From Pelomyxa schiedti (taxonomy: Eukaryota > Evosea > Pelobiontida > Pelomyxidae): 20,786 bases of DNA. The stretch is from positions 738-21,523 of the forward strand of contig JAHLWZ010000087.1 of assembly GCA_020536535.1 (NCBI GenBank), given 5' to 3'. The notes below the pieces were generated by a model that saw nothing but the letters and a program-made list of their open reading frames with translations, searched no databases and had not been told where the DNA came from. Below, in pieces: positions 11,444-20,786 of the stretch. Every line of letters starts with the position of its first letter. Position 1 is the first letter of the stretch. Made by a program: the position numbers and the translations under genes.

Positions 11444-13139
11444 TTATGGCGAGTCCTTTTCGACCATGACTTCCATGAGGCCACCAAACACAGTGCATTT
11501 TGATGTGGCAGTGTCAGTGACGTGTATGTCCTGCAGTTGTTGGATGCCGGCCTTGAGTGCAATGCACTCAAGTACGAAGCTATGGTTGCCGCAAGACTTG
11601 AGCACCCCTGTGCCGGTCTTGCTGAGTCCAGATAGTCCAGTGACTAGAATCCCACCAGTGGAATTCCCGGGAGTGACGTGAACGGTGGTGTCCTTGGTGG
11701 ATTTGTTGCTGAGGAGGCATGTGATGATGAACGGGGATTCCAGACACACCCGGGGGGGTGGTGACAGGATGGTGAGCTCAAGTGTTTCGGGTGTGTCACC
11801 GAACTTGCGTTTCAGCAGTGTTGTTTGCTGAATGCCGGCTTCACCAAATGGTCCGGACCACGAAGCTTGTACTCGGCCGAGGTCCCGGGATTGTTGTATC
11901 TGTGATAAAGTCAGACAGAACTTAAAAGAGGGCAGAGAGAGATGAATCGGAAAGGGAAATGCACATTGAAGGAAAATGGATCCTTGGGAGTAAGGGAGAA
12001 TACAAAGTTCGTGGACTGACCAGGCAGCATCCACATTAAAGACGAAAAGAAAGGAAAGGCGGGTGTTGTCGCAGAAGGATGTGGTGAGTTTGTAGAAACA
12101 ATGACTGGGGCCGATGGGGATTGCGAGTTAAGGGACTGTTGAGTGTACCATTCTGTGGGTTCCATTGTCACAGATTTGAGAAGAATGGCGGTTGTAGATT
12201 CGTTTAAAACACAGGCTTCAATGAATACACCTTGTGGAAGTTCTGATATCTTTTCGATTTTAGGGATTGAGTAAAGACTTGCAGAGTTTACCTTTGATTT
12301 TATGCTGATTGCACGTTCAACTGGCATTTTAAAAACCTTGGTTAATTGCTTCTCCTGATCGTATCTAGTGTATGAGACAAAACAGACTAAAACATATTGT
12401 CCTGCATCCTCCAGTTTGCCTTCGGCCACAAAGACAGAGCTCTCTGGAAAGAGTAGTGAGAAGGGAATAGGGTTTCGAAATTTCCGTGGCTGTAAAAGCT
12501 ACCTCCAGCATCAAGTTTTGGAAGAGGGTTTGCTCTATTATCAGCAATCACCTGTGGCTGCACAAATAGGTTTGTGTTGTTTTGCAGCCTAATTTCCAGT
12601 CTGTGTGAAGAAGGAAGTTAGTTTCGCGGCTTTCCACATTTATCGGTTGTGTACAATAGGAAACTAACGAAACCAATACAATCAAGAACGGTAACATAAG
12701 AAGAGTAAGAATAGAATAGAGAGATATACCTGTACCACACGGTGAACACATCGATGGTCGACGTGTTGCGCAGGTTGACCAGGAATTTGAGTGACTCGCC
12801 CGAGAAGGACGAGCCCAACGCGGTGGGTATCGACAGTCCCCCCCGCACCCCGTACCCCACGTCCCCTTCCCCGCCCCCCTCCCACCACGTCTCCCCGTGC
12901 CCCCCTACCCCCCTGCACCCGCATCCCACAATCCCTGTCCCTGCCGTGGACGAACTCCCTGGTGTTGGTGACGATGGCGATGGCGATGGCGATGGCGATC
13001 CGACGTGGGGACACCGCGGGAGTGGCGATGTGACTGTGAACGAGGGCTTGACTAGTCGCATCACCCGCAGGGTCACGTTGTGCACGTCGGTGGCTGCCAC
13101 GCCGCCCCCGCGGGGCGTTGATGGGCTACTCGCTGACAT
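11444..13139 (-). CDS. TRAPPC13: TRAPPC13-like trafficking complex subunit
   Basis: Likely subunit of the TRAPP tethering complex (TRAPPII/III), acting in Golgi traffic and autophagy. Five exons on the minus strand: 13139-12730, 12600-12503, 12443-12292, 12249-11965, 11899-11444; 466 residues, stop TAA. Family-like blocks in order: VTLRVMRLVKPSF near the N-terminus; SGESLKFLVNLRNTS at about 110-125 (first Ig-like sheet); GKLEDAGQYVLVCFVSYT; GVFIEACVLNES...SVTMEPTEWY; the PGQSTNFVFSLTPKDPF stretch; LGRVQASWSGPFGEAG; and VCLESPFIITCLLSNKST. The human protein shows the same order and near-equal spacing. A Ser/Pro then Gly-rich insert (about 45-100) interrupts the N-terminal domain. Intron 3 (12250-12291) is 42 nt, 3n and stop-free; the family alignment favours removing it. 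The last splice (11900-11964) is the least certain. Confidence 0.87.
12838..12945 (-). repeat. G-rich low-complexity tract in TRAPPC13 exon 1
   Basis: The coding strand is very G-rich and encodes a Gly/Trp/Glu-rich insert. The adjacent (GATGGC)n hexamers at about 12965-13000 on the plus strand encode the SPSPSPS stretch on the minus strand. It looks like a slippage-expanded insertion within an otherwise conserved domain. Confidence 0.6.
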
Positions 13140-13477
13140 GTGTGGACGACAACCGAGGTTTCTCAATCAAACAGACTGAATCTGTGCCCATAAAAAGGCC
13201 TTTTCGTCTTTTTCGATGAACAAGGGTTTTCCTTTAAAAAAAGAAAAAACACAACAAACAACGCCAATACATCGCCGCCGCGGTGACACCACTCCCCTGC
13301 CTCGACGCCCCACGACACACCCCCCACACTAATCTCCAACATCAACACCTGCAACCGACGTTACACTTTTTTTTTCTTTAAGAGACAACTACACCCTGTG
13401 AGGTCGGTACCATCCCATAAGCGGGCCACAGCCACCCACGCATATAAGCGACACTAGGAACTCGACAACCTAATCGA
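13140..13477. promoter_or_regulatory. Divergent promoter region between TRAPPC13-like and kinase genes
   Basis: A 338-bp gap with both neighbours transcribed away from it. On the plus strand TATAAG lies at about 13443-13448, some 30 bp before the kinase ATG; a usable TATA box there would imply a very short leader. There is a pyrimidine run (TTTTTTTTTCTTTAAG) at about 13367-13382. No gene is seen in it. Confidence 0.4.
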
Positions 13478-15137
<1,660 letters not shown>

Positions 15138-15297
15138 TGAACCCACCTACGCAATACAAAATAACCCCCTTGTTACCGTGTTGTCTTTTCTTGGCGCACT
15201 TCCCTTCCGCGTTCCGTTGTTCTTTCCTCTTTTGTGCCAAGATTCCAGTATTTTGTGGCAAACGACGTCGTGACAGAGAAGCGGGGCACGGTGTGTC

Positions 15298-16689
15298 ATG
15301 GTCGTTGGTGTCGGGGTGGTGATAGCGGTGGTTGTTGCAGTGAGCAGCAGCACTTATGGGGCAGCTGTGACATACAACAGCGCATGCGGAGAGCGAGCAG
15401 CCCACAACGGCACGACAGGGGAGGTTGGTGTGAGGTTCGTTGTGTACAGCGACTCGGTCGGGGGCAACGACGTACACAGGTACACCCAACCACCCACCCA
15501 CACAATACGGTCAATTATGGGTGGGGCATACACACTGCGTAGGGAATTGATTGGGACTGTGCTGGGGCTGGACCCTGCTCCGGCATTTGTACTTCACTGT
15601 GGGGACAGCGTGGATGGGAGTGACGTAGACGGCGTGTGGGGTGATTTCTTCTCCATCATACAGCCGGCCTGCAACACTTATCCGTTTTTCATTACTATGG
15701 GCACGTTGTTGTGCTTGAGTATGCCTTTCCTGATTATTATGCAGGCAACCACGACGAGCCAACCGATGCTTGGGCCGAGAGGATGTCCTCTGAGTTGTAT
15801 GTAGTCGATTCTATCTTTTGAAGTAATTTTTCGGCAAGATATTACTCTTTTGACTGGGGGTTGTATATACACGTAATCGTTGTAAATACGTTGATCGATA
15901 CGGATACTGGAAGTGCACAATACCAGTGGTTGCAGGAGGACCTTGCTTCTGCCTCTATGATGCCGCGTTGGGTCTTTCCTCTCAAAATCACTATTATATC
16001 TAACAGCGTAACAAACACCAATTCAGATTTTTGTTATACAGCACCACCCGCGGTATTCTACTGGCTACCACGGTTGCCAGCATAAAGTGGAAGCGTTTTC
16101 TGAATTGTATGCTACCTACAACGTTACTGCGGCTTTCCAAGGGTTGGAACATATGTAAAATATTGTAGACCCTACCTCTAATTCCTGTTCAGGCATGATC
16201 ACGGTTACGAGCGAATATTCCCACTGAATGGCTATCATTCTTTTGTTCTTGGAGGTGGTGGGGAGACCTTACGCAACCAAAAGTGGACAGATACCTGGAG
16301 TGCCAAATTTGTTAAAACCAACCACTTTCTGATTGTTGATATTGTCACCGAGGCATGTATTTCCATTCCCAACTACGCGAAAAGAAAAACAAAAAAAAAG
16401 AGAAAAACAACTCACTAACAAATCCCAGAACCACCTGATATTCACGGCTGTCAAACACAACGACGCCAGCCAAGTGATAGAGACCCTGGAACTGGATAAT
16501 GGGAAGCCCTATCTGTGGTATGGGGTGGAAGGCGGTGCATCCACCCACTGCCAATGCGATGATTCCTGGAAACTACCCGTAGCCATCGTGGTCACAGCAG
16601 CAGTACCTCTGGCCTGTGTGATTCTAGCCATCCTAGTGGGCAAACTGTTCCAATCCCGCATCATGTTCCCTTCCCCTGAAGACCCTTGA
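15298..16689 (+). CDS. Calcineurin-like metallophosphoesterase, secreted/membrane-anchored
   Basis: Exons 15298-15479, 15543-15700, 15745-15796, 15839-15971, 16027-16142, 16193-16352, 16429-16689; 353 residues, stop TGA. The N-terminus (MVVGVGVVIAVVVAV) is a signal peptide. Near the C-terminus residues about 316-340 (LPVAIVVTAAVPLACVILAILV) form a membrane span with a short basic cytoplasmic tail, so the enzyme should face the lumen or outside. Metal-binding motifs in order: SDS (Asp52), GDSVDG (Asp82), GNHDE (114-118), QHHP (His181/182) and GHDHGYER (214-221). The GHxHxYER and HHP blocks resemble purple acid phosphatases. However, the GDxxY motif lacks its tyrosine and DxG is DS, so it should not be called a purple enzyme on sequence alone. 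Introns 2 (15701-15744) and 6 (16353-16428) both begin with GC. Intron 1 (15480-15542) is 3n and stop-free, but HRELIG continuity favours splicing. The substrate is unknown. Confidence 0.87.
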
Positions 16690-16773
16690 AAATTAAACGA
16701 AGATCCTTCTTCGAAAGCACGATCGCACAAAAAAAAAACAACCAAACAACAGCAGCGGGGTGTGATCTGCGGG

Positions 16774-17519
16774 ATGCCGTTCTGCGGTAGTTGTGGGAGT
16801 AAAATAGCGGATGGGTCTCGGTTCTGCCCAGGGTGCGGTACCGCCGTGGGACCCGTTGGTCGCTTTTGTTCCTCGTGCAACAACAAGGTTATGGGATTGT
16901 CACAACACTAATAATAAACACTGACATATTCACAACCACCAAACAAACTAGCTCGCTGATGATGCGCGATTCTGCCCTGTGTGTGGCACAGCAGCCGGGG
17001 GCTCGGCAGCCAAGCCCTCGTCCTCGTCCTCGTCGTCGTCGCCTAGTACTAGTGCCAGGGCGTCACCGTCGTCTACTACTTCATCGTCACCCTCTACAAG
17101 AAAAGGTTTCTCTTGCGTGTTACTACATCAATGAACTAACGGGCACCGTGTAACTCTGCACTAGTCGGTGGAACAACAGCCTCACAAACCACTTACCAGA
17201 AGTCCATTCACTATGCGAGTCCCGAGGTGAAGCCTGTTGGACCGGCATCGTCGGCCACTGAGCAGTATATACCTCCCTCTTATTTTCAACTCGTAACTGC
17301 CAAAAAAAAAGCTGCCCAGGGTGTGGAGGTGTAATTGGGGGAGGAGAGGAAAAGCTTGTTGTCACAGGGAAGGAGTGGCATCGCACATGCTATCTATCAA
17401 GGGGATCGGGGTCTCCCACAGTCCCCGCTCGGGAAACAGGAGGGGGTGGTGCACTCAAGTGCAGCTTACCTGAGGCTACTTATGAGAGGCAACCGGACTG
17501 GGCCTTTGCTGAAAGGTAA
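16774..17519 (+). CDS. Double zinc-ribbon protein with half LIM-like finger
   Basis: Exons 16774-16887, 16952-17105, 17165-17264, 17312-17519; 191 residues, stop TAA. Residues 1-55 carry four CxxC knuckles (FCGSCG, FCPGCG, FCSSCN, FCPVCG), i.e. two treble-clef or zinc-ribbon units of the kind found in many eukaryotic and bacterial proteins. A Ser-rich linker (about 60-90, from TCG repeats) follows. From about residue 124, CPGCGGVIGGGEEKLVVTGKEWHRTC matches the first finger of a LIM domain (CxxC, 18 residues, HxxC). The second finger, which should start right after it, is missing: the next residues are SRGSGSPTVPARETGGGG. The final GAAAG/GTAACT looks like a 5' splice site (17516), so a further exon downstream is possible, but I could not find one. 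Probably a protein-binding adaptor; function unknown. Confidence 0.7.
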
Positions 17520-17702
17520 CTAAGGAAAATGTAATCTAAGAACTAAGAAACGAAAAAACCGCGAAGTAATAAAGTGAGGAATTAAAGTAGCTATTAACGA
17601 TGTACTAGGAGCAAGAATAAGTCTGGAAAAGGAGGACAATACAAGGATGGAATGTTTAGGTCCTAAAAATAGCGATATGTACCAAAAGAGAAAAAAGAGA
17701 AG
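17520..17702. other. AT-rich gap, possible eroded eRF1 remnant
   Basis: Between the zinc-ribbon gene stop and the eRF1-like stop. On the minus strand the last eRF1-like codons (TCA AGG TAA) coincide with a good 5' splice site, followed 44 nt later by TTTTTAG (17663-17706). Splicing there gives an immediate stop, but the frame two bases off reads KHSILVLSSFSRLIL, which resembles the hydrophobic start of eRF1 domain 2. No other gene is visible. Confidence 0.35.
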
Positions 17703-17996
17703 TTACCTTGACTCCATTGTGTCACCCATTAAATCCTTTATTTCTTGAATGTGGAAGTGGTCATCGTGCTTGTAGATTGTTGTATTTATTCTTCTTGCCG
17801 GCTTTTGGCCACATTGTTAGTACATTACTTTTTCCGGCATGAGTGACGCACCTCAAAGCATAGTACCACCTGGTCTTCCTTCCCACTTTCCGCAAGTACA
17901 CACCCACACAAGAGAACAAGTCCATTTGCAGGTACACTTGTATACTCCTGGCCACAATCAGACTGCGTCATTTTGGCCCACTGGATGGCACACTAC

Positions 17997-18063
<67 letters not shown>

Positions 18064-18318
18064 CATATATATATATACGTATATACATATATATATATAC
18101 ATATATATATATATACATATATATATACATATATATATATGCAATACATACATACGTACCATGAGTTTATTGATGGCACCCTGCAAGCACTGGCCCATCC
18201 TGAGCCTCTGTGACCGCGATTTTATGCAATGGACTGTGTCCGCGTCGCCCTGCACCATCCCCTTGACTCGCTGCAGGTCCCCGTCCACGGGCCGTATCGC
18301 AACTGACAGCACGTGCAT
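17703..18318 (-). CDS. eRF1 domain-1-like protein, truncated, with altered decoding motifs
   Basis: Three minus-strand exons (18318-18160, 17947-17852, 17801-17703) with canonical splice sites encode 117 residues. They align without large gaps to the N-terminal stop-codon-recognition domain of eukaryotic release factor eRF1. [10 protein letters not shown] corresponds to the MISLIIPP strand. [11 protein letters not shown] corresponds to [29 protein letters not shown] corresponds to [35 protein letters not shown] corresponds to FEPFKPINTSLYLCDNKF. The NIKS motif is CIKS (31-34), and YxCxxxF is YKHDDHF (95-101), with His for Cys. The first eRF1 helix is missing (an in-frame TAA and a G11 run precede the ATG), and the frame stops (TAA) where domain 2 should begin. 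No GGQ domain is seen. A TACTAAC branch motif lies in intron 2. It could be a domain-only paralogue or a decaying gene copy. Homology is confident; functionality is not. Confidence 0.68.
17996..18140. repeat. AT microsatellite inside the eRF1-like intron 1
   Basis: About 145 bp of alternating (AT)n broken by AC/CG every 10-20 bases. The open frames across it (Tyr-Ile or Ile-Tyr repeats) are artefacts. It fills most of the 212-nt intron 17948-18159, the longest intron in the window. Confidence 0.95.
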
Positions 18319-18421
18319 CCCCCCCCCCCTTTACCCCTACACTACTGCCCCTGCCAACCAGTCCATTCGCGGCACCGACTTCGAGGAAAAAATAAAAACC
18401 AACAGCCGACACCCTAACGCA
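18319..18421. promoter_or_regulatory. Divergent gap between eRF1-like (-) and UIM (+) genes
   Basis: The 103 bp between two divergent start codons. Contains a C11 run on the plus strand (about 18319-18329) directly before the eRF1-like ATG. No TATA is seen. If both genes are expressed they would share this as a bidirectional promoter. Confidence 0.35.
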
Positions 18422-19856
18422 ATGGCATGGGGAGGGGGCGACGACTACGGGTACGGAGGGTGGGGAGGGGGAGGGACAGGGGGACGTGGCAGGGGGTGGG
18501 GCGGGAGCGGAACGGGGAGGACGGGGACGGGGATGGGGATGGGGATGGGGATGGGGGGCAGCGGAGGAGGATGGTCGGGTACGGGTACGGGGATGGGGAT
18601 GGGGATGGGGATGGGGATGCCGATGATGATGGGCGGGGGGGTGTCCACTGAGGACTGGGAGCTGGCGATGGCAATGGCTCAGTCTAAAAAGGAGTACGAC
18701 GACCTACAGACCGTGAACGAGGCCGTGGAGGAATCCAACAAACTAGCTGACAGGGAGAGGTACCCTACCGACGCCCCCCCTGCCCCCGCGTGTTGTGTCT
18801 ATGCTGTAACAATTTACGTCGGTTGTATCTGGGGGTGTGCTTTGTGTGCCTCTATTGGACTAAATCCAGGGGATAAAGGCGCAGGAAAGAGGGACACGCT
18901 TCATCGAGACCCAGGAGAGTGGAGTGCGCAATGGGCGTGAATCAGAGGATGCTGGGCAGGGTTAATGCCTGTACTTTTTACTCCATTGGCTTTCTGCAAA
19001 AAGTACCCACCCCAACATACCATTGAAAATATCCGTAATAATAACCCCAAGTAAAACTCAAGATAGGCTCTCATGTTAACAAACTCTAGTGAGATTAACG
19101 GCGAGTGGCTATTAGAGGTATCGATCCACCACTACTACGCTTTTCTTAATGTGCATAGCTTCTACAAGTACCAGGAATCGATATTCCAGGTAATATTTCA
19201 CTTAGTTTTTTCCCTAATAAAGGTACAGAGGGAAATCGCGAACATCCCGATGCCATTCAAGTCATTCAAAGAGAACTAGGAGGCGCTCTGTACCCAGTCG
19301 ATACAAGCGGCACCAGAGCAATGGATGCCGTCATGGTATCAACTCATCTACCAGGCACTTCTGCCCGAAGCTCCGGTGTCACAGCAAACGCTCTGGGTGA
19401 ATTGATATGCCCTCCTCTTTTGGATGTCCTCAATTCCGAAATGCAAAAGGTATTCCCCCAAAGCACAAACCCCACAACAGCCCACGTCTCTGACCCCACA
19501 CACAGGAGAACATCTTCGGCGGGCTTCTTCTAAACGGCACGGAAACCTTTGCGTTCTGTAAACTACCCCAGTCGGCCAGCAACCCGACGGCGTGCCTTGT
19601 GCTGTTCGACCCGCACGGGGATGCTACGCAAACGGAGCCCGCGTTCTGCAACATCTGGGAGAACCTCGGCGCGGGCTCCCTGGGCCTGGCTGACTTTGTG
19701 GATGAGCGCAGCAGTGTGCAGGTATCACTCATAGGCGGGACCATTGACTTGGTTCTACTGGCCAGGCCCTCAGTCCCCAGGCCATCACCACCACCACCCA
19801 CAACAACACCCTCGACTGCAACAGCATCACCAAACACCAACGACAAGAAGGACTGA
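18422..19856 (+). CDS. Gly/Met-rich UIM-containing protein, possible ubiquitin-pathway factor
   Basis: Exons 18422-18759, 18885-18960, 19004-19050, 19090-19117, 19159-19189, 19223-19449, 19506-19856; 365 residues, stop TGA. Residues 1-73 are Gly-rich with GMGMGM repeats coded by GGGGAT hexamers. Residues 77-92 ([16 protein letters not shown]) fit the ubiquitin-interacting motif pattern of an acidic start, a central Ala, then Ser and Glu. The rest is a folded-looking domain I do not recognise: [18 protein letters not shown] (about 122-140), [20 protein letters not shown], then [20 protein letters not shown], and [10 protein letters not shown] with Asp284 and His286. The tail is Pro/Thr-rich. 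A Cys early and Asp-x-His late recall some cysteine-protease deubiquitinases, but this is weak. Introns are very short (33-43 nt, plus one of 125). The exon 1 to 2 junction is the least certain. Confidence 0.65.
18455..18625 (+). repeat. G-rich tract with (GGGGAT)n hexamers
   Basis: Two blocks of GGGGAT repeats (about 18530-18556 and 18590-18618) inside wider poly-G-rich sequence, coding for GMGMGM. Many G4 runs on the coding strand give strong G-quadruplex potential, and the hexamer unit keeps the frame when copy number changes. Confidence 0.85.
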
Positions 19857-19894
19857 CACCCTCGCTCTCATTCTCAATGTAACTCCCAACATCA

Positions 19895-19900
19895 AATAAA
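19895..19900 (+). promoter_or_regulatory. Polyadenylation signal AATAAA
   Basis: AATAAA 39 bp after the TGA stop of the UIM gene, followed by a T-rich stretch. Placement and sequence fit a canonical poly(A) signal. Confidence 0.55.
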
Positions 19901-20021
19901 ACGATTGATTTTCGCTTTTTGTTTGAAAAAGTGTTCTTCCTGTAATAAGAAAAAACGAAAGAAGTATCTCGTTGTGTCGCTACTCCGTAGCCCCCTCCTT
20001 GTATAACACGTATAACGCCGC

Positions 20022-20028
20022 TATAAAT
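20022..20028 (+). promoter_or_regulatory. TATA-like element before the RS-domain gene
   Basis: TATAAAT in a short AT-rich stretch upstream of the RS-domain frame. If it is used, transcription would start near 20050, which would favour an initiation codon at 20101 over the ATG at 20040. Confidence 0.3.
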
Positions 20029-20126
20029 TATAAATCCCAATGGTATGACGTCCCGCCTTTTTTTTTATTTTTGTTGTTGGTTTTTTGTGTCGAATTAATT
20101 ATGCCTTTTGTACCGTTGTGCCTGAC

Positions 20127-20786
20127 ACTAGTATCAGAAGAAACAACAAGCGCGAGGGGGGTCAGGCTCCCGATCGCGATCGCGGTCGCCACAGAGCCGC
20201 TCGCATTCTCGATCACCGTCTCGTTCTCGTTCTCGTTCTCGTTCTCGCTCTCGTTCGCGGTCACCCGCCGCCAGATCTCCATCCCGCTCACGATCCAGAT
20301 CCCGATCCAGGTCTAGGTCTGTATCGAGGTCGGGATCAGGATCCGGCAAACAGATGGCAGGCAAAGTTACGAAGGCTGTCAGCACCGCTGTATCCTCTGG
20401 CAAAAAACTAGCCTGGTCACGTTCCCCATCCCCACGGTCACGGTCACGCTCACGGTCACGGTCTAGATCAAAGACTCCTTCCCGATCCCGATCTCGCTCA
20501 CGCTCAAGGTCCAAGTCAGGGTCAGGGTCACAACCCCGGCGTGACAGAGACAGGAAAATCGAGCACAAGTCGAATGGCTCACGCAGTAGCTCCGGGGGTG
20601 CTGCTGCTGCTGGGGGAAAATTGAAGTGGTCCCGCTCTAGGTCCCCTTCAAAGTCTCGCTCTCGCTCTCGCTCTCGCTCTCGTTCTCGTTCTCCGGCTGC
20701 TTCTCCACCCAAGAATTCTAAGAATTCTACAGCGGCCCCGGCAGCACCCAAGGTTCTGGGACCACCCTCAACGCCGCCTCCACCGA
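20127..20786 (+). CDS. RS-domain (SR-related) splicing protein, 3' end outside the window
   Basis: From about 20127 the frame encodes a long Arg-Ser dipeptide domain: SGSRSRSRSPQSRSHSRSPS, then a spacer (GKQMAGKVTKAVSTAVSSGKKLAWSRSP), a second RS block, QPRRDRDRKIEHKSNG, an Ala/Gly spacer with KLKWSRSRSPSKS, a third RS block and a Pro/Ala-rich end running off the window. The two spacers end in similar K-L-[AK]-W-S-R-S-R/P units, suggesting an internal repeat. No RRM is seen in the visible part. The N-terminus is unresolved. Just upstream lies an acceptor (GTATCAG, to 20133). It could join ATG at 20040 through a 91-nt intron, or ATG CCT TTT at 20101 through a 28-nt intron; both keep the frame starting KKQQARGG. 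Probable nuclear splicing factor or SR-related matrix protein. The antisense frame (Glu/Arg/Asp repeats) is its shadow. Confidence 0.75.

Noticed and set aside
17839-18213. Plus-strand frame with Tyr-Ile repeats
   Set aside because: Mostly the AT microsatellite; the minus strand here has clear eRF1 homology instead.
18161-18421. N-terminal extension of the UIM protein from an upstream ATG
   Set aside because: The extension is the antisense of the eRF1-like exon 1 and has no protein-like pattern.
19430-19846. Minus-strand frame opposite the last UIM exon
   Set aside because: Gly/Val-rich shadow without splice or homology support.
20134-20751. Minus-strand Glu/Arg/Asp repeat frame of 205 residues
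   Set aside because: Antisense of the RS domain; the Ser-Arg reading on the plus strand is the known protein type.

Overview
This window reads as nuclear DNA of a compact, gene-dense eukaryote, most likely unicellular. Almost every gene is broken by short GT-AG introns (mostly 40-65 nt, one of 28 nt). Proteins are of ordinary eukaryotic families, intergenic gaps are 30-600 bp, and TAA, TAG and TGA all act as stops, so the code is standard. Exon boundaries below were built by hand from splice motifs, reading-frame continuity and remembered family motifs. No search was run and I cannot name the species.

Layout. 1-1147: at least two and a quarter exact 513-bp tandem units, each complete unit carrying a minus-strand tRNA-Ile(AAT); the array runs off the left edge and ends in a 17-bp perfect palindrome. 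1261-3921 (-): histidyl-tRNA synthetase, 12 exons. 4122-5005 (-): unrecognised acidic/Gln-rich protein. 5248-6298 (+): C2-domain protein. 6331-8141 (+): PLP-dependent class V aminotransferase-like enzyme. 8284-10843 (+): U2AF large subunit. 10844-11443: non-coding, with a dense CTAAC pyrimidine-rich array. 11444-13139 (-): TRAPPC13-like protein. 13478-15137 (+): acylated CaMK-type kinase. 15298-16689 (+): membrane-anchored metallophosphoesterase. 16774-17519 (+): zinc-ribbon/half-LIM protein. 17703-18318 (-): a truncated eRF1 domain-1-like gene whose first intron contains a 145-bp AT microsatellite. 18422-19856 (+): Gly/Met-rich UIM protein. About 20131 to the end (+): an RS-domain protein cut by the window edge.

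The genes form no operon or single pathway. Several serve the gene-expression machinery (tRNA-Ile, HisRS, U2AF65, RS protein, eRF1-like). The others are a trafficking subunit, a kinase, a phosphatase and a PLP enzyme.

The most unusual items are the eRF1 N-domain-like gene with altered decoding motifs, five GC-AG introns out of about 69 reconstructed, several introns of length 3n without in-frame stops, the CTAAC array just downstream of the gene for the splicing factor that works next to such motifs, and the tRNA-bearing tandem repeat.
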